From positions 10,292,451 through 10,356,450 of the forward strand of contig JAFMSR010000010.1 of NCBI GenBank assembly GCA_022818135.1: a stretch of DNA of 64,000 nt, in the 5' to 3' direction. Positions 12,266-23,570 of the stretch are shown here, piece by piece. A program made the translations under genes and the position numbers. Within the stretch, counting starts at the first letter, position 1, and every line of letters begins with the position of its first letter. The notes under the pieces were generated by a model, which worked only from the letters and a program-made list of their open reading frames with translations, made no database searches and was not told the origin of the DNA. The stretch comes from Saxidomus purpurata. Lineage: Eukaryota; Mollusca; Bivalvia; Venerida; Veneridae.

Positions 12266-12640
12266 AATTTTGGTGACTTAAGCGATATCATTCAAGTGAT
12301 CATGGGTCTTTAAGCAACACATACATTGAACATTGACTTACGAACTCTGCTAAGTAGGGCAAAACAACGCTTTGTCACAGTTTTTATCTATGTAACTTTG
12401 TAAATAGGTATTTTTGTGTGTGGATAATTTAAGTGTTGACATCCAAAGTGAGCAGGGGTCTTTAAGCTACATATTGATTGAACATAGATTTACGAACTAT
12501 GCTTGGTGTGAAAAAAAATGCTTTGCCACACTTGTTATTTTCTATGTAACTTGTAATTTTGTAAGTAAGTAAAAAGGAATTTTGATAATTTAAGTGCTAT
12601 CATCAAAAGTAAGCACGAGTCTTTAAGCAAAAGACAATTT
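12266..12640. repeat. Tandem repeat of ~155 bp, about 2.5 units
   Basis: Recurring blocks in order: 'gataatttaagtg', 'gggtctttaagc', 'ttgaacat...gattacgaact' variants, 'ctttg(t/c)cac', 'tctatgtaact' and 'tttgtaa'. Units start near 12266, 12411 and 12576. It may be the core of a non-autonomous DNA transposon or a small satellite. Confidence 0.6.
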
Positions 12641-13163
12641 GGTCAATATGTGGGATGTACCACACTTTATCTTGTTATACTGCTGTGTATATAGTATATA
12701 ACTAATGAACACAATAATTAGCGTTTATGAGCAATTCTCCAGGAAAACGGCTAATAGGCAATAATCCTAACGTGTTGTAAAGTGTATACCATGTCTATCT
12801 TGCAAACGGGATAATGCGATTTTGGAAAAAATATAACGTTCCATTACCTGATATAAGTTTTGTAAATAGCAAGTTTATATGCAACTAGAATTGTTCATTA
12901 TTTCCTGGGGAATGGCCATAATGAATTAGGTATAGACAATATTTTCATACATTAGATCCAGTGGTTGTTTTTCCTTATCATAATGTATCTATCCAGTTTC
13001 TTTATTCTTTTTTTCTCTTATATGTCTACTGGTAAGTGTTCAAATGTTTCACCTGATTCTTTGGGTTCTCTCATTTCCCCTTGCCTCCATAGGCGTGTTT
13101 TATACCATAAATATGTCATCATAGTTATAGCTTTACGCACGATGAATGAAGAAACGTATTGTG

Positions 13164-16100
13164 ATGAATAAATTGTGTACATTTAATGTAAAAGGTCTAG
13201 GTGAGACTAAAAAGAGAAGGCATGTACTTAACTGGTTACGAGAAAACCAATATGATATTTGCTTTTTGCAAGAAGTTCACTGTCTGAAAAAATATTTTTA
13301 AGTGGGGACAGTTCAAACAGTGTTGGAGTGGGTATTTTAGTATCAAAATCAATTGATGTTTTAGAACACACGGAGATTATAGTAGGTCGTCTATAATGCC
13401 TTAGAGTTGCAGTTAAGGGCGCTGATATATATTTGATAAATATATATGGTCCAAACAACGAAGACGTGAACTTTTTCAATATTTTAGAACAGTTTATTGC
13501 AAGAAATGACGATAAAACTTTGATTATTGGAGGTGATTACAATGTTGTTCTCAACAGCACTATAGATAAGAAAAATGGTCGTAGTGATACTAAAAAACAA
13601 ATCAGAAAGAAACTTACGAATATCATGGAAAATTATGGCTTAAGCGACATTTGGAGAATTAAAAATCCCGAAGTAAAACAATATACATGGCATTCTAACC
13701 ACAGAACACCAATCTTCAGTAGACTTGACTTTTTTTTCTGATCTCTAGTAACATTTCAAATAAAGTAATGTCATGCAAAATCACAACAGGGATAAAAACT
13801 GATCATTCACTAGTATATTTACAAATTGACTTCAGTAACAAAGACAGAGGACCAGGATTTTTAAGTTAAATAACTCAGTAATTTTGGATGAAATATATCA
13901 AAAACAAATTAGAGACAACATTAAAGAAATAGCCGAAATAAATAAAACTACCTTCAATGGTACTATAAGAAATACTACAATAAAGTACTGCTCGCACAAG
14001 AAAAAAATAACTTACGAAAAAGAAAAACAGCTTTTAAAAGATATTGATAATTTAGAGAAACAATTAAGTAAGGAATCGACTGATTCTACATTTAATTTAA
14101 CAGAACTAATCAGAAATAAAAAAGACGAGTTAGAACAGCTTACTCTTATAAAAGCAGAAGGTTATTACATAAGAACAAAATCTCACTATATTGAAGGAAT
14201 GGACAAAAATAGCAAGTATTTCTCAAACCTAGAAAAAAAGAAAAGCGAAAATAAGGTAATCTCCAAGTTATCTGTTGATGGAAAAGATGTATATGAAACA
14301 AAAGAAATTCTTACAGAAACGAAAAACTTTTATCAAAACTTATATAAACAAAGACAAATTGACTCTTTCGATCATGATTTTTTTCCAGAAAATAATATCA
14401 ATTTAAATAGTGTACAAAAACAATCGTGCGAAGGAATATTAACTGAACAAGAATGCGCAAAGGCACTTCTGAACATGAATAATAATAAAAGTGCCGGATC
14501 TGACGGTCTTACCACAGAATCCTATAAAATATTTTGGCCCTAAACGTTACTATGTAAGTTCAAGAAACTATTCTTCACAAACGGAAACTTAACTCGAATT
14601 ACAGAAACAAGTATATAAACCTTATACCCAAAAAAGATAAAGAATTGTCACACTAACTGGAGACCGATATCGCTTTTAAACATGACTATAAGATAGCTGC
14701 GAAAGCAATAGCTAATAGAATACAAACAGTAATTCCAAGTATAACAATGACTCCCAAACTGGATTCATCAAAGGCAGATATATTGGTGAAAACCTAAGAA
14801 TAATATATGATGTTCTTGACCACTTAAACGATAACAATATTCCTGGACTTGATTCGCAGATTTTGAAAAGCTTTTGATAGCCTTGATCATGATTTCTTTC
14901 AAAGTACTTGATTATCTAAATTTCTACTCATTCAAAAGTGGATTAAACATTATTCACGATATAAAAAGGTTGTATCCACAATAATGGTTATTTTCGATTT
15001 TTTTAAATTGATAGAGGTGTTCGACAAGGTTGTCCACTTTCACCTTATTTTTTATAATAGCTAACGAAATTTTATGCTAGCTGTCATAAATGAAAAAGAT
15101 ATTTAAGGTGTAATATTTACCGAAAAGAAATTAAAAGCCCACTGTTTGCCGATGATCAACGTTCGCTGATGGGTCAAATAAGTATTATCTCCATCAACTT
15201 GATAAATTTGGTCTCACCTCAGGTTTAAACTTAAATGAAAAGAAATGTACCGTGTTAAGAGCAGGTTCCTTAAGGTATACAGATAAAATATTTTGTAAGA
15301 TGAAGTCGTTTAACTGGACGTCACACCAAACTTCTCTTTGGGTATTACTTTCACTAAGTTAAAAAAGGAGCGACTAACTTTGAACTACGATAGCCAATTT
15401 GATAAACTATATGCATGTCTTAATAAATGGAGTAAACATAAACTTAGCCTTCTAGGAAAAATAACGGTCATAAAAACATACGCATTACCTAAAATTATAT
15501 ATCCGCTGACGGTGATGAAAATCCAACAGAAAATCTTCTTACGGAATTGTCTAAAAGATTGTACTTGTTCTTGTGGGACGGAAAACCAGATAAAATAGCA
15601 CGAAATTATAATAAAAGATTATAAGGAAGGAGGCCTTAAAATATGACATTAATGCATTCGTCAATGCTATGAAGCAAGCTGGGTAAAAAGAATTCTTAAT
15701 ACTAACAACAAAGGTATATGGAAAGAATCCTATAGAAAGGTGATAAACACCCTAGGTGGAAACAGCTTTTGGAATGCAACTTTTCCCCACAAATATTAGT
15801 AAAAAATTAAAAAACAAGGTTTTAAAAGAAATATCTCAAGTTGGGCAAAAATCAATTTCGTAAAAAAGCCAATGAATAAAGAAATAATATGGAACAATTC
15901 GATGATTAAGACAACCGGCAAAACTTTGTTTCTCAAAACATGGTATGATAAAGGAGTAAAACACGTAAAAGACCTTTTCGATTTTGAAAAGAAACAATTT
16001 TACAATTTCAATAAATTTAAATATGTTTACGACATTGAAAATAAGTATTATCTACAATTATATTACTCCTTAATAGCAAGTATTCCACAACACTGGAAAG

Positions 16101-16860
16101 ACCAAATTGAGTCCGTTGGACAAAATGCAACAGAGTCCACAACACTCATTCATACATTAATGAAACTAAAAAGACCTAATAAATTCTTATATAATAAGTA
16201 TATTGAAAAAAACAAAGACAAAATAAATATAAAGGCTCAAGAAAAACGGCAAACCGTTTTTGAAAATTTAAACTGGAAAAATATATATCTTACACCATTT
16301 GAAAGTAAAAAAAAAAAAAAACTTTTTTTTTTGGGGGTTTTTTTTGGGGGGGGTTTTTTTTTTTTGTTGGGTTTTTTTTTTTTTTTTTTTTTTTGTTTGA
16401 AACAAAACTTAGAGTTTTTCAATACAAATACGTTATGAGAATTATTCCGACAAACAAGTTTCTTTATAAATGTAAAATAGTCCAATCAAGCCTTTGTGAC
16501 TTTTGCGGCATGCATGTTGAAACAATTCAACATTTATTTTGGGAATGCTCCTACATACAAAATTTCTGGTCAAAACTGAAAAACTTTCTTTTGAAACAAA
16601 ATCTAGAGGTGCAAATAACATTCCAAAGTATAAGCTTTGGATGTATAAATAATCAAAATGTTCAAAAGCGGTCCATTATTAACTTCATAATTATCTTAGC
16701 AAAATTTTTTATATTCAAATATAAGCTAAATAAAGCAATTCCTAATTTTGAAATATTTTTAAGTTGCCTTAAGGAAAGAAAGGAGGTAGAAAAACATATC
16801 GCACTCTTAAAGAATAAGCTGACTGTCCACAACAATAAATGGAATCAGATACGCCTATGA
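13164..16860 (+). pseudogene. LINE ORF2: APE endonuclease, reverse transcriptase, Cys/His end (broken)
   Basis: ORF2 nicks the target and copies the element RNA. Start MNKLCTFNVKGLG at 13164 matches the usual L1 ORF2 opening. Endonuclease motifs follow: FLQEVH, NIYGPN (about 13437), GGDYN (about 13530), TWHSNHRTP...RLD and a TDHSL end. A linker at 13884-14540 leads to NNKSAGSDGL, then reverse-transcriptase blocks spread over several frames: NWRPISLLN, GFIKGRYIGENLRIIYDVL, RGVRQGCPLSPYF, and an intact FADD at 15145-15156. The C-terminal part (15872-16860) keeps TNKFLYKCK and a Cys/His motif of the form CDFC...H...C. Frameshifts and stops occur around 13290, 13395, 13740 and 14542 and repeatedly to 15870. 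A homopolymer block at 16307-16399 replaces a few codons. Stop TGA at 16858-16860. Confidence 0.8.
16307..16399. other. A/T/G homopolymer block, probable assembly artefact
   Basis: A-run, T-run and alternating T and G runs inside ORF2. Coding sequence on both sides belongs to one protein (…NIYLTPFES before, FETKLRVFQYKYV after), so only a few codons are replaced. Same style as 305-413 and 29780-29972. Confidence 0.65.
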
Positions 16861-17159
16861 GATGGCCTGTCGGGATCCATGTAGAGAATACATAGACTCT
16901 AGGTGAAACATTGAATATATTGCCAGTAGACTTCTCCCTTTATATCACTTTCACAGTTTTGTTTATTCTTACTTCTTTTTTGTTTCTGTTTTTTTTTCTT
17001 TCCTTCTCTTTCTTTTTTTTATTGTAAATTAAACCTTCCAAAATCTATACATTAACATCAGTCAGTTACAACTGGAACCATAAATTAGATCTGTAATCTT
17101 TCCATGCATTGTGTAAAAATGTTGATCACTGTTGTATTGACTTGGAATGGAAAAAATAG

Positions 17160-17188
17160 TAATAAAAACAAAAACAAAAAAAAAAAAA
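17160..17188 (+). other. A-rich 3' tail of the L1/Tx1-type LINE
   Basis: 'aataaaaacaaaaacaaa' followed by an A-run. It marks the 3' end of the retrotransposed copy. Confidence 0.7.
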
Positions 17189-17687
17189 AGGAGCCATTGT
17201 CATAACTCTCTTGACGTCAGTCGGCAGTGTCGTCTTAAATATGGTTAAGCTTTCTTAAAGTTCACTTTCTCGGTAACCATTAAAGCCTTGAAACTTCAGA
17301 CAATTGCTTGGCATCATACAATGGCTTCTGTGACCGAGTGGTTAAGGTCACCGACTGATGATCACGTGTCCCTCGCCGCTGTAGGTTCGTGCCCTACTTG
17401 GATCGGATTCTTCTATGTCTGGAAGCTATCTAGGTTCTACCCAGGTGCCCGCAGGTGACTGAAATAATGCACGAATCTTCCTCCTCCATTAAGCTGGAAG
17501 TTGCCATATGGCCTAAGCTGTTTAGTGCGACGTTAAATCCGAATCAATCAATTGACACAATACAATCAACCCTATGGGCAAATCCCATAACTTTTGAATA
17601 ACATTAAAAGTTGTGCAAACTGAATTTTCAGTTCAGTTTTGTAAAAATCCACTTCCCAGTACTTTCAGTCCTTTGATTGTAACTAGT
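17189..17687 (+). repeat. Composite dispersed repeat with embedded SINE, copy 1
   Basis: Starts 'gagccattgtcataac', includes 'gccttgaaacttcagac' and 'attgcttggcatcatac', then a SINE (17320-17552), then 'aatacaatcaaccctatgg', and ends near 'ctttcagtcctttgatt'. The second copy at 46318-47097 has the same parts in the same order, including the SINE at the same place. Confidence 0.75.
17320..17552 (+). repeat. tRNA-Ser/Leu-like SINE
   Basis: Head: A box 'tgaccgagtggttaaggt' (17331-17348), typical of class II tRNAs, and B box 'ggttcgtgcc' (17384-17393). Body ends 'gtgcgacgttaaatccg' with an 'aatcaatcaa' tail. The B box deviates and the acceptor ends do not pair, so it is a SINE, not a tRNA gene. 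Confidence 0.75.
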
Positions 17688-18574
17688 CAGTCAGAAAAGT
17701 CTCGTGATAATTATAAAGTTGAAAGGACATACCCCATAACTCATGCCAAACTAAATAATCCAAATCCATAAATAATAAAATCTTTGGAAGTATTTTAACT
17801 TAACCTAAAAGTTTCAGCTATGCATTTCGATCATTATGGTTTGAAATATGATGCAGTACCGTAATGTGAACACCTTAATGAAACATAGTGGAGAACGTAT
17901 TATGATATTGCTTGCGTTAACTTTTTTCGACGTAGTCGTATACTTTTGATTTGAACTTCCGTTGGTATGGACGCGTTGCTAACCAACTTCGTTATAATGT
18001 GACCAATCAGAATCGTTTCGGTACCGGAATAAGCAGTGTACTGCCCGGGAGCCTTCTGAAACACAAAATGTGTATATTTTTTTATATTATAGTTATTTAT
18101 AATAAATCATGTTGCAAAAAAAGAAAAAACAGAACACGTTATGTCAAGGTTTCTGGACAGTACGAAGATCAACTTTTGTATTCAACGAGGTGTTGTCCGG
18201 GGCCGGACATCTAGCGTCATTGATTATTGGCTAGCGTTTCGGTACCGGAATAAGCAGTGTACTGCCCGGGAGCCTTCTGAAACACAAAATGTGTTTATTA
18301 CGTCACCTACGTCGACCATCTTTTTTTTAAAAGATATTACTTGTTTTAATTAACGTTGAATGAAAATAGGGCTCGTATATACAATCTAATGGAAAAAAAC
18401 GGAAAGAGCATAAAGACCATTTAAAAATGTTTCATGAATATGATTTCGTTTCTTTTTAAATCATAAATGATACACTGGAAATGAGAAAGAGTTACTAAAT
18501 TGTAAATGCACAAACCAGATAGTCAAGTATTTGCTTTACATGAACCTAGAATGTAGATTTATTCTGTCTCTGTT
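17688..18574. other. Unannotated stretch with an exact 60-bp duplication
   Basis: No gene recognised. It contains the duplicated block listed next. Confidence 0.4.
18014..18294. repeat. Exact 60-bp direct repeat, units 221 bp apart
   Basis: 18014-18073 and 18235-18294 are identical base for base, starting 'cgtttcggtaccggaata' and ending 'cacaaaatgtgt'. The sequence between them is not duplicated. The identity suggests a recent event or a collapsed/duplicated assembly edge. Confidence 0.85.
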
Positions 18575-19069
18575 ATAAAGTTTATAAAGTTTATTTGCAT
18601 CTCCAATTTCAAAATATTTACATGAAAGCTTTGTTTCTACGCCCGCTGTGATACGTAGTATCACAGTTTTTCTTGTTTTCGTTTATTGCACACATAATCT
18701 ATGTTTGCAGAATATAATCTGCTAGATATAGGGAGTGCCCCTTTAACATGTTATGTAACTAGTTAGTCCGGTAAGTATTTTTCATATACTTTCAACTTTC
18801 AACTAAATAAATTCAAGTAAATAACTTGCCTTCGCCATTTACATTGCATAAGAAATATGGAGACACAATTAATATACAAATTCATAATAACAATAACACA
18901 TAATCATTACTAAGAAACAGTGATAACTGACAGGGTATCACTGCGTTTTAACATGGCTTAAAACCTAAAAATATTGAAAAGATGTTTCTTGCGTTTGCTT
19001 AACATGATAGATACGAACTAATTTAAAGTGGGCCAAGAAATATTACCCAGGTACTTTTGTCTTATATCT

Positions 19070-20396
19070 CTACACATTTCACATCATAATAGAAAATGAT
19101 ACTCTGATTCTATTACATTTTGGCAACATAATTTACATTTTCTGTCATTTCTATCAGTAATAGTATACCTTCCGACTTCAATCTCTAATGTATGACTGGA
19201 TAGTCTTATTGACGTCAAACATTTGCTCAGTTCATCATTTGATATCTTTTCCAAATAATTTTCAAAACAAAACGTATTCTTGGATTTGCAATAATATTCG
19301 AGTTTAGGCATAGTATTAATCGAGGCAAACCATTTTTGAATGTACTAATATTTGATTCAGTTTGTGAACATGGGTAAATAATAAACGTTTTCATCAAAAT
19401 TATTTCTTACGTTTGTAAAACCAAAATTATCAACAATGGAATTAATACGACTAGCCCAACATGAACCATTCACATTGTTACAAAGGTCGTAATACATGTT
19501 ATAGAGAGGGAAATTAACGTTTTTCATTATTTTTAATCATAATTTTAGTGATCCTTCTTTTCATATGACTGATAGAGGGAACCTTCCCAGTTAACTATAC
19601 ACGGCAGCATTTGGAGTATGAGATTTCACTCCTAGTATATACTTACAAAATCTAATGTGTAATTTGTCGAGACACCCCTAACCTCAGAGCCGTATAATAG
19701 AATAAGTACAATCATGGTATCAAAAAAATAAAGTTTTGTTCTTATATCTAGAGGCACTTGATACCAAAAGGTTATGATACGCTCTTAATGCTTGATCATG
19801 AAGAGATTTTTCAGCCAGATTGAAACTTCCAGTATACGAATTTATCAATAATTTCTAACGGTTTTCTTTTTGCAGATATAAAAAGTAACATTGTGAAATT
19901 GTTTACGGTATTTCGAAAATACAAACATTAGATTGGGTAACATTAATAGTAAGACCCCATTTCGAAGAATATTGATGAATACAATCGACTTGCGATTGAA
20001 GGCTTAAAGGATCCGTAGTAAACAATACAATGATATCTGCATAAAAGATCATATACATGGATAATAAATATATATCTTTATCAGTTACAAAAGTCAATAT
20101 TCCTTTACTATCAATTATGACAAAAATGAAAAGAAGAGGGGGAGTTTGAATCCAATAGTTACGTCGAAAAGTTTCGAAAGAGGCATTCTACCATCTTAAC
20201 ACATGACTGAACTTTATTGTAAGTACATTTGATCATAATAACCATTTTACAGCTTACTCCAGACAGAATTAATTGTTCCCACAATGCATCACGATTAACG
20301 GTATCAAAAGCTCTCTGGTAATCTTCAAAAAGGTTGGATATCTTAGCTAATACCTTTTGATTAACTGTATGCAGTAAAAATATAGCACTGTCACTA
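19070..20396 (-). pseudogene. LINE reverse transcriptase core and C-terminus (minus strand)
   Basis: In order: SDSAIFLLHTVNQKVLAK, YQRAFDTVNRDALW (RT motif A region, Asp present), then YADIIVLFTTD where YADDIVLF is expected, so the second catalytic Asp is lost. After that SSKWGLTINVTQSN and a C-terminal block MPKLEYYCKSKN...RYTITDRNDRKCKLC with a Cys pair. Several frame changes separate the parts. A fragment related to the C-terminal block lies on the plus strand at 50695-50790. Confidence 0.65.
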
Positions 20397-20479
20397 CGGA
20401 ATTCCGTTAGGGTCATCACCTTTGAATGTGTGAATCTGAAACGCGATACTAGATTGTAGGGCCTACGATGATGAAACGC

Positions 20480-20790
20480 GAAATCACGAAACTACGATAA
20501 CGAAAACGCGATAGCACGATGATGATAACGCGATAGTACGATAACGAAAACGCGAAAATACGATAGTACGATGATGATAATGCGATATACTATTGTGTTT
20601 TCACCATCGTACTGTCGCTTGTTCACCATCGTAATATCGTACTGTAGTACTATCGCATTATCATCTTCGCACTGTCGCATTATCATTATCATACCGTCGT
20701 GTTATCAGTATCGCACTGTCGCGTTATCATCAACGTACTGTCTCGTTATCATCATCGTACTGCCGCGTTATCATCATTGTACTGTCGCGA
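20480..20790. repeat. Imperfect minisatellite built on GCGATA/ACGATGATGATA words
   Basis: Left half is rich in 'acgcgatagtacgat' and 'gatgatgataacgcg'. From about 20587 the complementary words ('tcgcgttatcatcatcg', 'tactgtcgc') take over, so the array folds back on itself. It lies inside the inverted-repeat element. Confidence 0.65.
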
Positions 20791-20799
20791 AATCAATAT

Positions 20800-21290
20800 C
20801 AATCAAAATTGTACAAGTGGTCCAAATCTAAAAGAATGTGATAAGGTCAAATTCAAGGTCATACTAGGTCAAAGTTCTACGCGGCATGCAGAATTGTGCA
20901 AGTGGTCCAATTTTTAAATCTGAAAGGTAATTCACACTTTACCCTTTGAACGATATTTCATGGTGGTAGAGGTGTGCACGTTTGGTTAAAATCAAATAAT
21001 ATATGCTGTCTCTATCGTGTTTACGAGGAAGAGTTTACGAACGGACGCACGGACGCACGACTTTCGAAATGTGATCACAAAAGCTCACCTTGGCCGTCTG
21101 TGACAAGTGAACTAAAAACAGTTTTGTGTCAAGTGAGCATAGTGGCCTAGGCATAATTCTTAAGCAACTGTTTAAGCATTTACAGATCATTTATCTTCCT
21201 TCAGACTTTCAGGCATTGAAAAATAGTTAATATAAAATATAAAATAGTAACAACAATCATAAGCGCACTTCGTGCTCAGGTGAGCTAAAA
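20800..21290. repeat. Copy of the 'gctcacct' dispersed repeat family (degenerate)
   Basis: Contains 'acggacgcacggacgcacga', then 'gtgatcacaaaagctcacc', and ends with 'gcacttcgtgctcaggtgag'. These are the recurrent ends of the family also seen at 42.8, 50.0 and 61.3-62.6 kb. Confidence 0.55.
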
Positions 21291-21780
21291 AATATGGTTT
21301 GTCGCATTAAATTGATTTCCACAATTTATAGTAAATAAGTGATAATTGTACAAAGTGAGAGCATAATTTCAAATTATCAAAAAGGAGCTTATATTGAACA
21401 TAAACTAAGCATGATACAATTCAGCAGTATATATATATTGACCGTATTACAGGGTATCTTCGTTTATGGAAATTTTGGACGAGAACAATACAGTAAATAA
21501 TCTTTTTACTATTCATGGTCTGGAAGTTTACTGTAATTGTTATCGCGTTTTCGTTATCGTAATTTCGTGATTTCGCGTTTGTATCATCGTTCTACCGAGT
21601 ATCGCGTTTCAGATCAATACATTCAAAGGCTATGGCCCTAACGGAATTCCGTATGTCACGAAATTCAAATTGAGAATCATTGAAAATATGTTCCGATTCA
21701 CACCATTTATTTATACGGTTTCTTAAAAGCAAATGAAAATGTTTTACCCATTACATTCACAAGTGTTATTCCTCTGTAAC

Positions 21781-22320
21781 ACCAGCTGAACAATATATAT
21801 GATTATTCCACTAAATGGGGTCTGAAAATCAATGTGAATAAAACAAAAGCTTGTATACTTGAAAAAAGAAAAAGTAGAAATAATTTAAATCGGTCGATTA
21901 ATGGAGAAAATAGTGATGTTGTAGATAGATTTTGTTATCACGGTGTCAAGTTTACATACACGCAACTTTATATGAACAAGCATACAACAATTTATTAGCT
22001 GTTTTCATCAGAGTAAATCTAGATATTGAAACGAAAATTTCTCTATTTGACTCCTTTGTTGTACCAATTAATCTGTATGGTTCTGAGGTCTGGGGTATAT
22101 ATGACTACAAAGAAGTGGACAAATTACACATGAAATTTTGTAAATTTATTTATTTCCACCCCCTTTCCGCCCCGTTTGTATTTATCTGTATTTGTATACA
22201 TTGTATATTGATTAGTAATTAACATGTATTATATATGTTGTATTTTGTGTTTTGGTCATCATAATATTTTAATTGTTAATTGCCAAAGGCGTTTGTAAAA
22301 TGCTGATTTGCCAATAAACT
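21781..22320 (+). pseudogene. Plus-strand LINE 3' fragment
   Basis: Codes for YDYSTKWGLKINVNKTKAC (the region just after the RT catalytic box) and then NNLLAVFIRVNLDIETKISL and LYGSEVWGIYDYKEVDKLHM, typical of the RT thumb of CR1/RTE-like LINEs. It ends in a 3' UTR closing with 'ccaataaacttgaaacttg'. It interrupts the minus-strand LINE. No complete ORF. Confidence 0.65.
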
Positions 22321-22324
22321 TGAA

Positions 22325-22690
22325 ACTTGATCATTCGAAAGATTATTTCATCTCCGTGTTTGTAAATAGGTACAATATCACCTTTTGTCCACGATTCAGT
22401 ATACACACGTTTCAGATATATGATTGAAAATTAAACATAGATACATAGATATAAATGTGTCTGACTCAATGGAAACATCTGCTACATTGTTGTCAAAATC
22501 ACAACTTTTAAAGCGTTTTAGTTCGGAGATAGTTCTTTGAACCTCTCCCACAGTAATATTAGTATCAAGCTGCTCGGTCCTATTACGTTCTTCATGACTA
22601 AATGTGCAAGAGGAGTCCTCCGCATTATTAAAAACATAATTATATAACACTTGGCCATTATAACCATTTATAACCGGGGGTTGCGGATTA
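22325..22690 (-). pseudogene. LINE RT N-terminal fragment (minus strand)
   Basis: Minus-strand translation gives SCTFSHEERNRTEQLDT, VQRTISELKRFKSCD and ESWTKGDIVPIYKHGDE. The last matches the conserved W..G.I.PI.K segment before RT block 1. It fits upstream of the pieces at 21656-21780 and 19070-20396. Confidence 0.65.
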
Positions 22691-23570
22691 AATCAGCACA
22701 AACTCAATGTTTGACCATATGTTCTGTATTTAAAACAGAAAAGGAAAAAGGAAAATATGAAAGAATACATTACAAATGGTTGGTATACTATTATTTCCAA
22801 ATTACACGAATCTAACTTATTAACATTAGAATCTCTATTTCAAATTAATACAGTTGAGAATATAAAATCGATCTAAAATCTTACCAGGATCAACTCCGTT
22901 TGAAATAAATAAATAATTTGCTTAGATTGTAACTGACCATCTTAGTTCAAACGCAACAGAAGAAGAAGAGTCCAGAATAAAGAAATGTTATATATGATAT
23001 CTAATAAGTTTCACAGTATACGGAAACAAATCACATAATGTATACGCTAGCTAGATATAGCGATGCAATAAACGATCGCGAGTCGAGATATGGAAACAGC
23101 TGGCATCATTTTTCTTTTTCTTTTAGATGTATATCCTATAGTAAATATAGTAAATAGTAAGCATCTTTGTATTTTATGTGGAATTTAAGCAGCTGTTGCA
23201 ACTTGGTGGATGTATATGTTCAAAAATGACAGTTACACTGTAAAAAGTTAAAAAACAGAAAGGAAACTTTACACTGAAATGGGGGACAGCTGGGTTGCCA
23301 CCCAGTTTAGTGTAAAGTAATCCTGTTGTTTTTATGGAAACAATACACCAGCTATCGAGGAAACAGGACACCCTTCATGGTGTTACTTGACACTTTTTTG
23401 ACAAGACAAACATAACACGTTAGTGTAAGCGTACACTTCCATTACATATAAGCCCTTTCATCAAAACATGACGGCAAAATCTGGACTTATTGATCCAATC
23501 ACTCCCAGTACATTCTTCGAGAACGTCAAATAGAAGTTTGTGAAAGGTAAGGACTCGAGTGGTTATGAAT
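22691..23570. other. Unannotated stretch
   Basis: No gene recognised. A short inverted pair ('actttacactga' near 23266 and 'agtgtaaagt' near 23311) is visible but isolated. Confidence 0.35.

Larger units (their letters stand above)
10688..13163. other. Spacer between LINE ORF1 and ORF2, probably containing insertions
   Basis: At nearly 2.5 kb this is far longer than a normal inter-ORF gap in an L1-type LINE. It holds an alternating purine/pyrimidine tract (10750-10870) and a ~155-bp tandem repeat (12266-12640). No coding sequence is recognised, so one or more later insertions are likely, but no clear ends were found. Confidence 0.5.
9340..17188 (+). mobile_element. L1/Tx1-type LINE, near full length, inactive
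   Basis: Order: 5' UTR (about 9340-9487), ORF1 (9488-10687), a long interrupted spacer (10688-13163), ORF2 with endonuclease and reverse transcriptase (13164-16860), 3' UTR, and an A-rich tail (17160-17188). The clade call rests on ORF1 (coiled coil then FGRRNNIRI and DIAHR) and on ORF2 (APE endonuclease, FADD, C-terminal Cys/His motif). ORF2 carries many frameshifts and stops, so the copy is dead. The tail directly abuts the composite repeat at 17189. The 5' edge is approximate. Confidence 0.75.
20397..21655. mobile_element. Inverted-repeat element inserted in the minus-strand LINE
   Basis: About 110 bp at the left end (from 'ggaattccgttaggg' through 'ctgaaacgcgatact', 'acgcgaaatcacgaaa' and 'acgataacgaaaacgcg') reappear as reverse complement at 21540-21655. 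Both ends show the palindromic 'cggaattccg'. LINE coding sequence resumes on each side, which sets the insertion limits. The interior holds a minisatellite and a copy of another dispersed repeat. No transposase is seen, so it is non-autonomous. Confidence 0.7.
18575..22690 (-). mobile_element. Minus-strand LINE broken by later insertions
   Basis: Read on the minus strand from 22690 down: an RT N-terminal piece (22690-22325), an RT block YRGITLVNVMGKTFS (21780-21656), the RT core to the C-terminus (20396-19070), and a 3' UTR ending 'gatgcaaataaactttata' near 18575. The pieces fit one protein in order. The gaps are a plus-strand LINE fragment (21781-22320) and an inverted-repeat element (20397-21655). 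Likely a CR1/Jockey-group LINE; the clade is not certain. Confidence 0.65.

Noticed and set aside
16237..16485. 82-codon minus-strand Lys/Phe-rich ORF
   Set aside because: It reads through the homopolymer block and is antisense to the LINE ORF2.
17320..17410. Functional tRNA-Ser gene
   Set aside because: No paired acceptor stem; the same sequence with a common body and AATC tail occurs at 46.4 kb.
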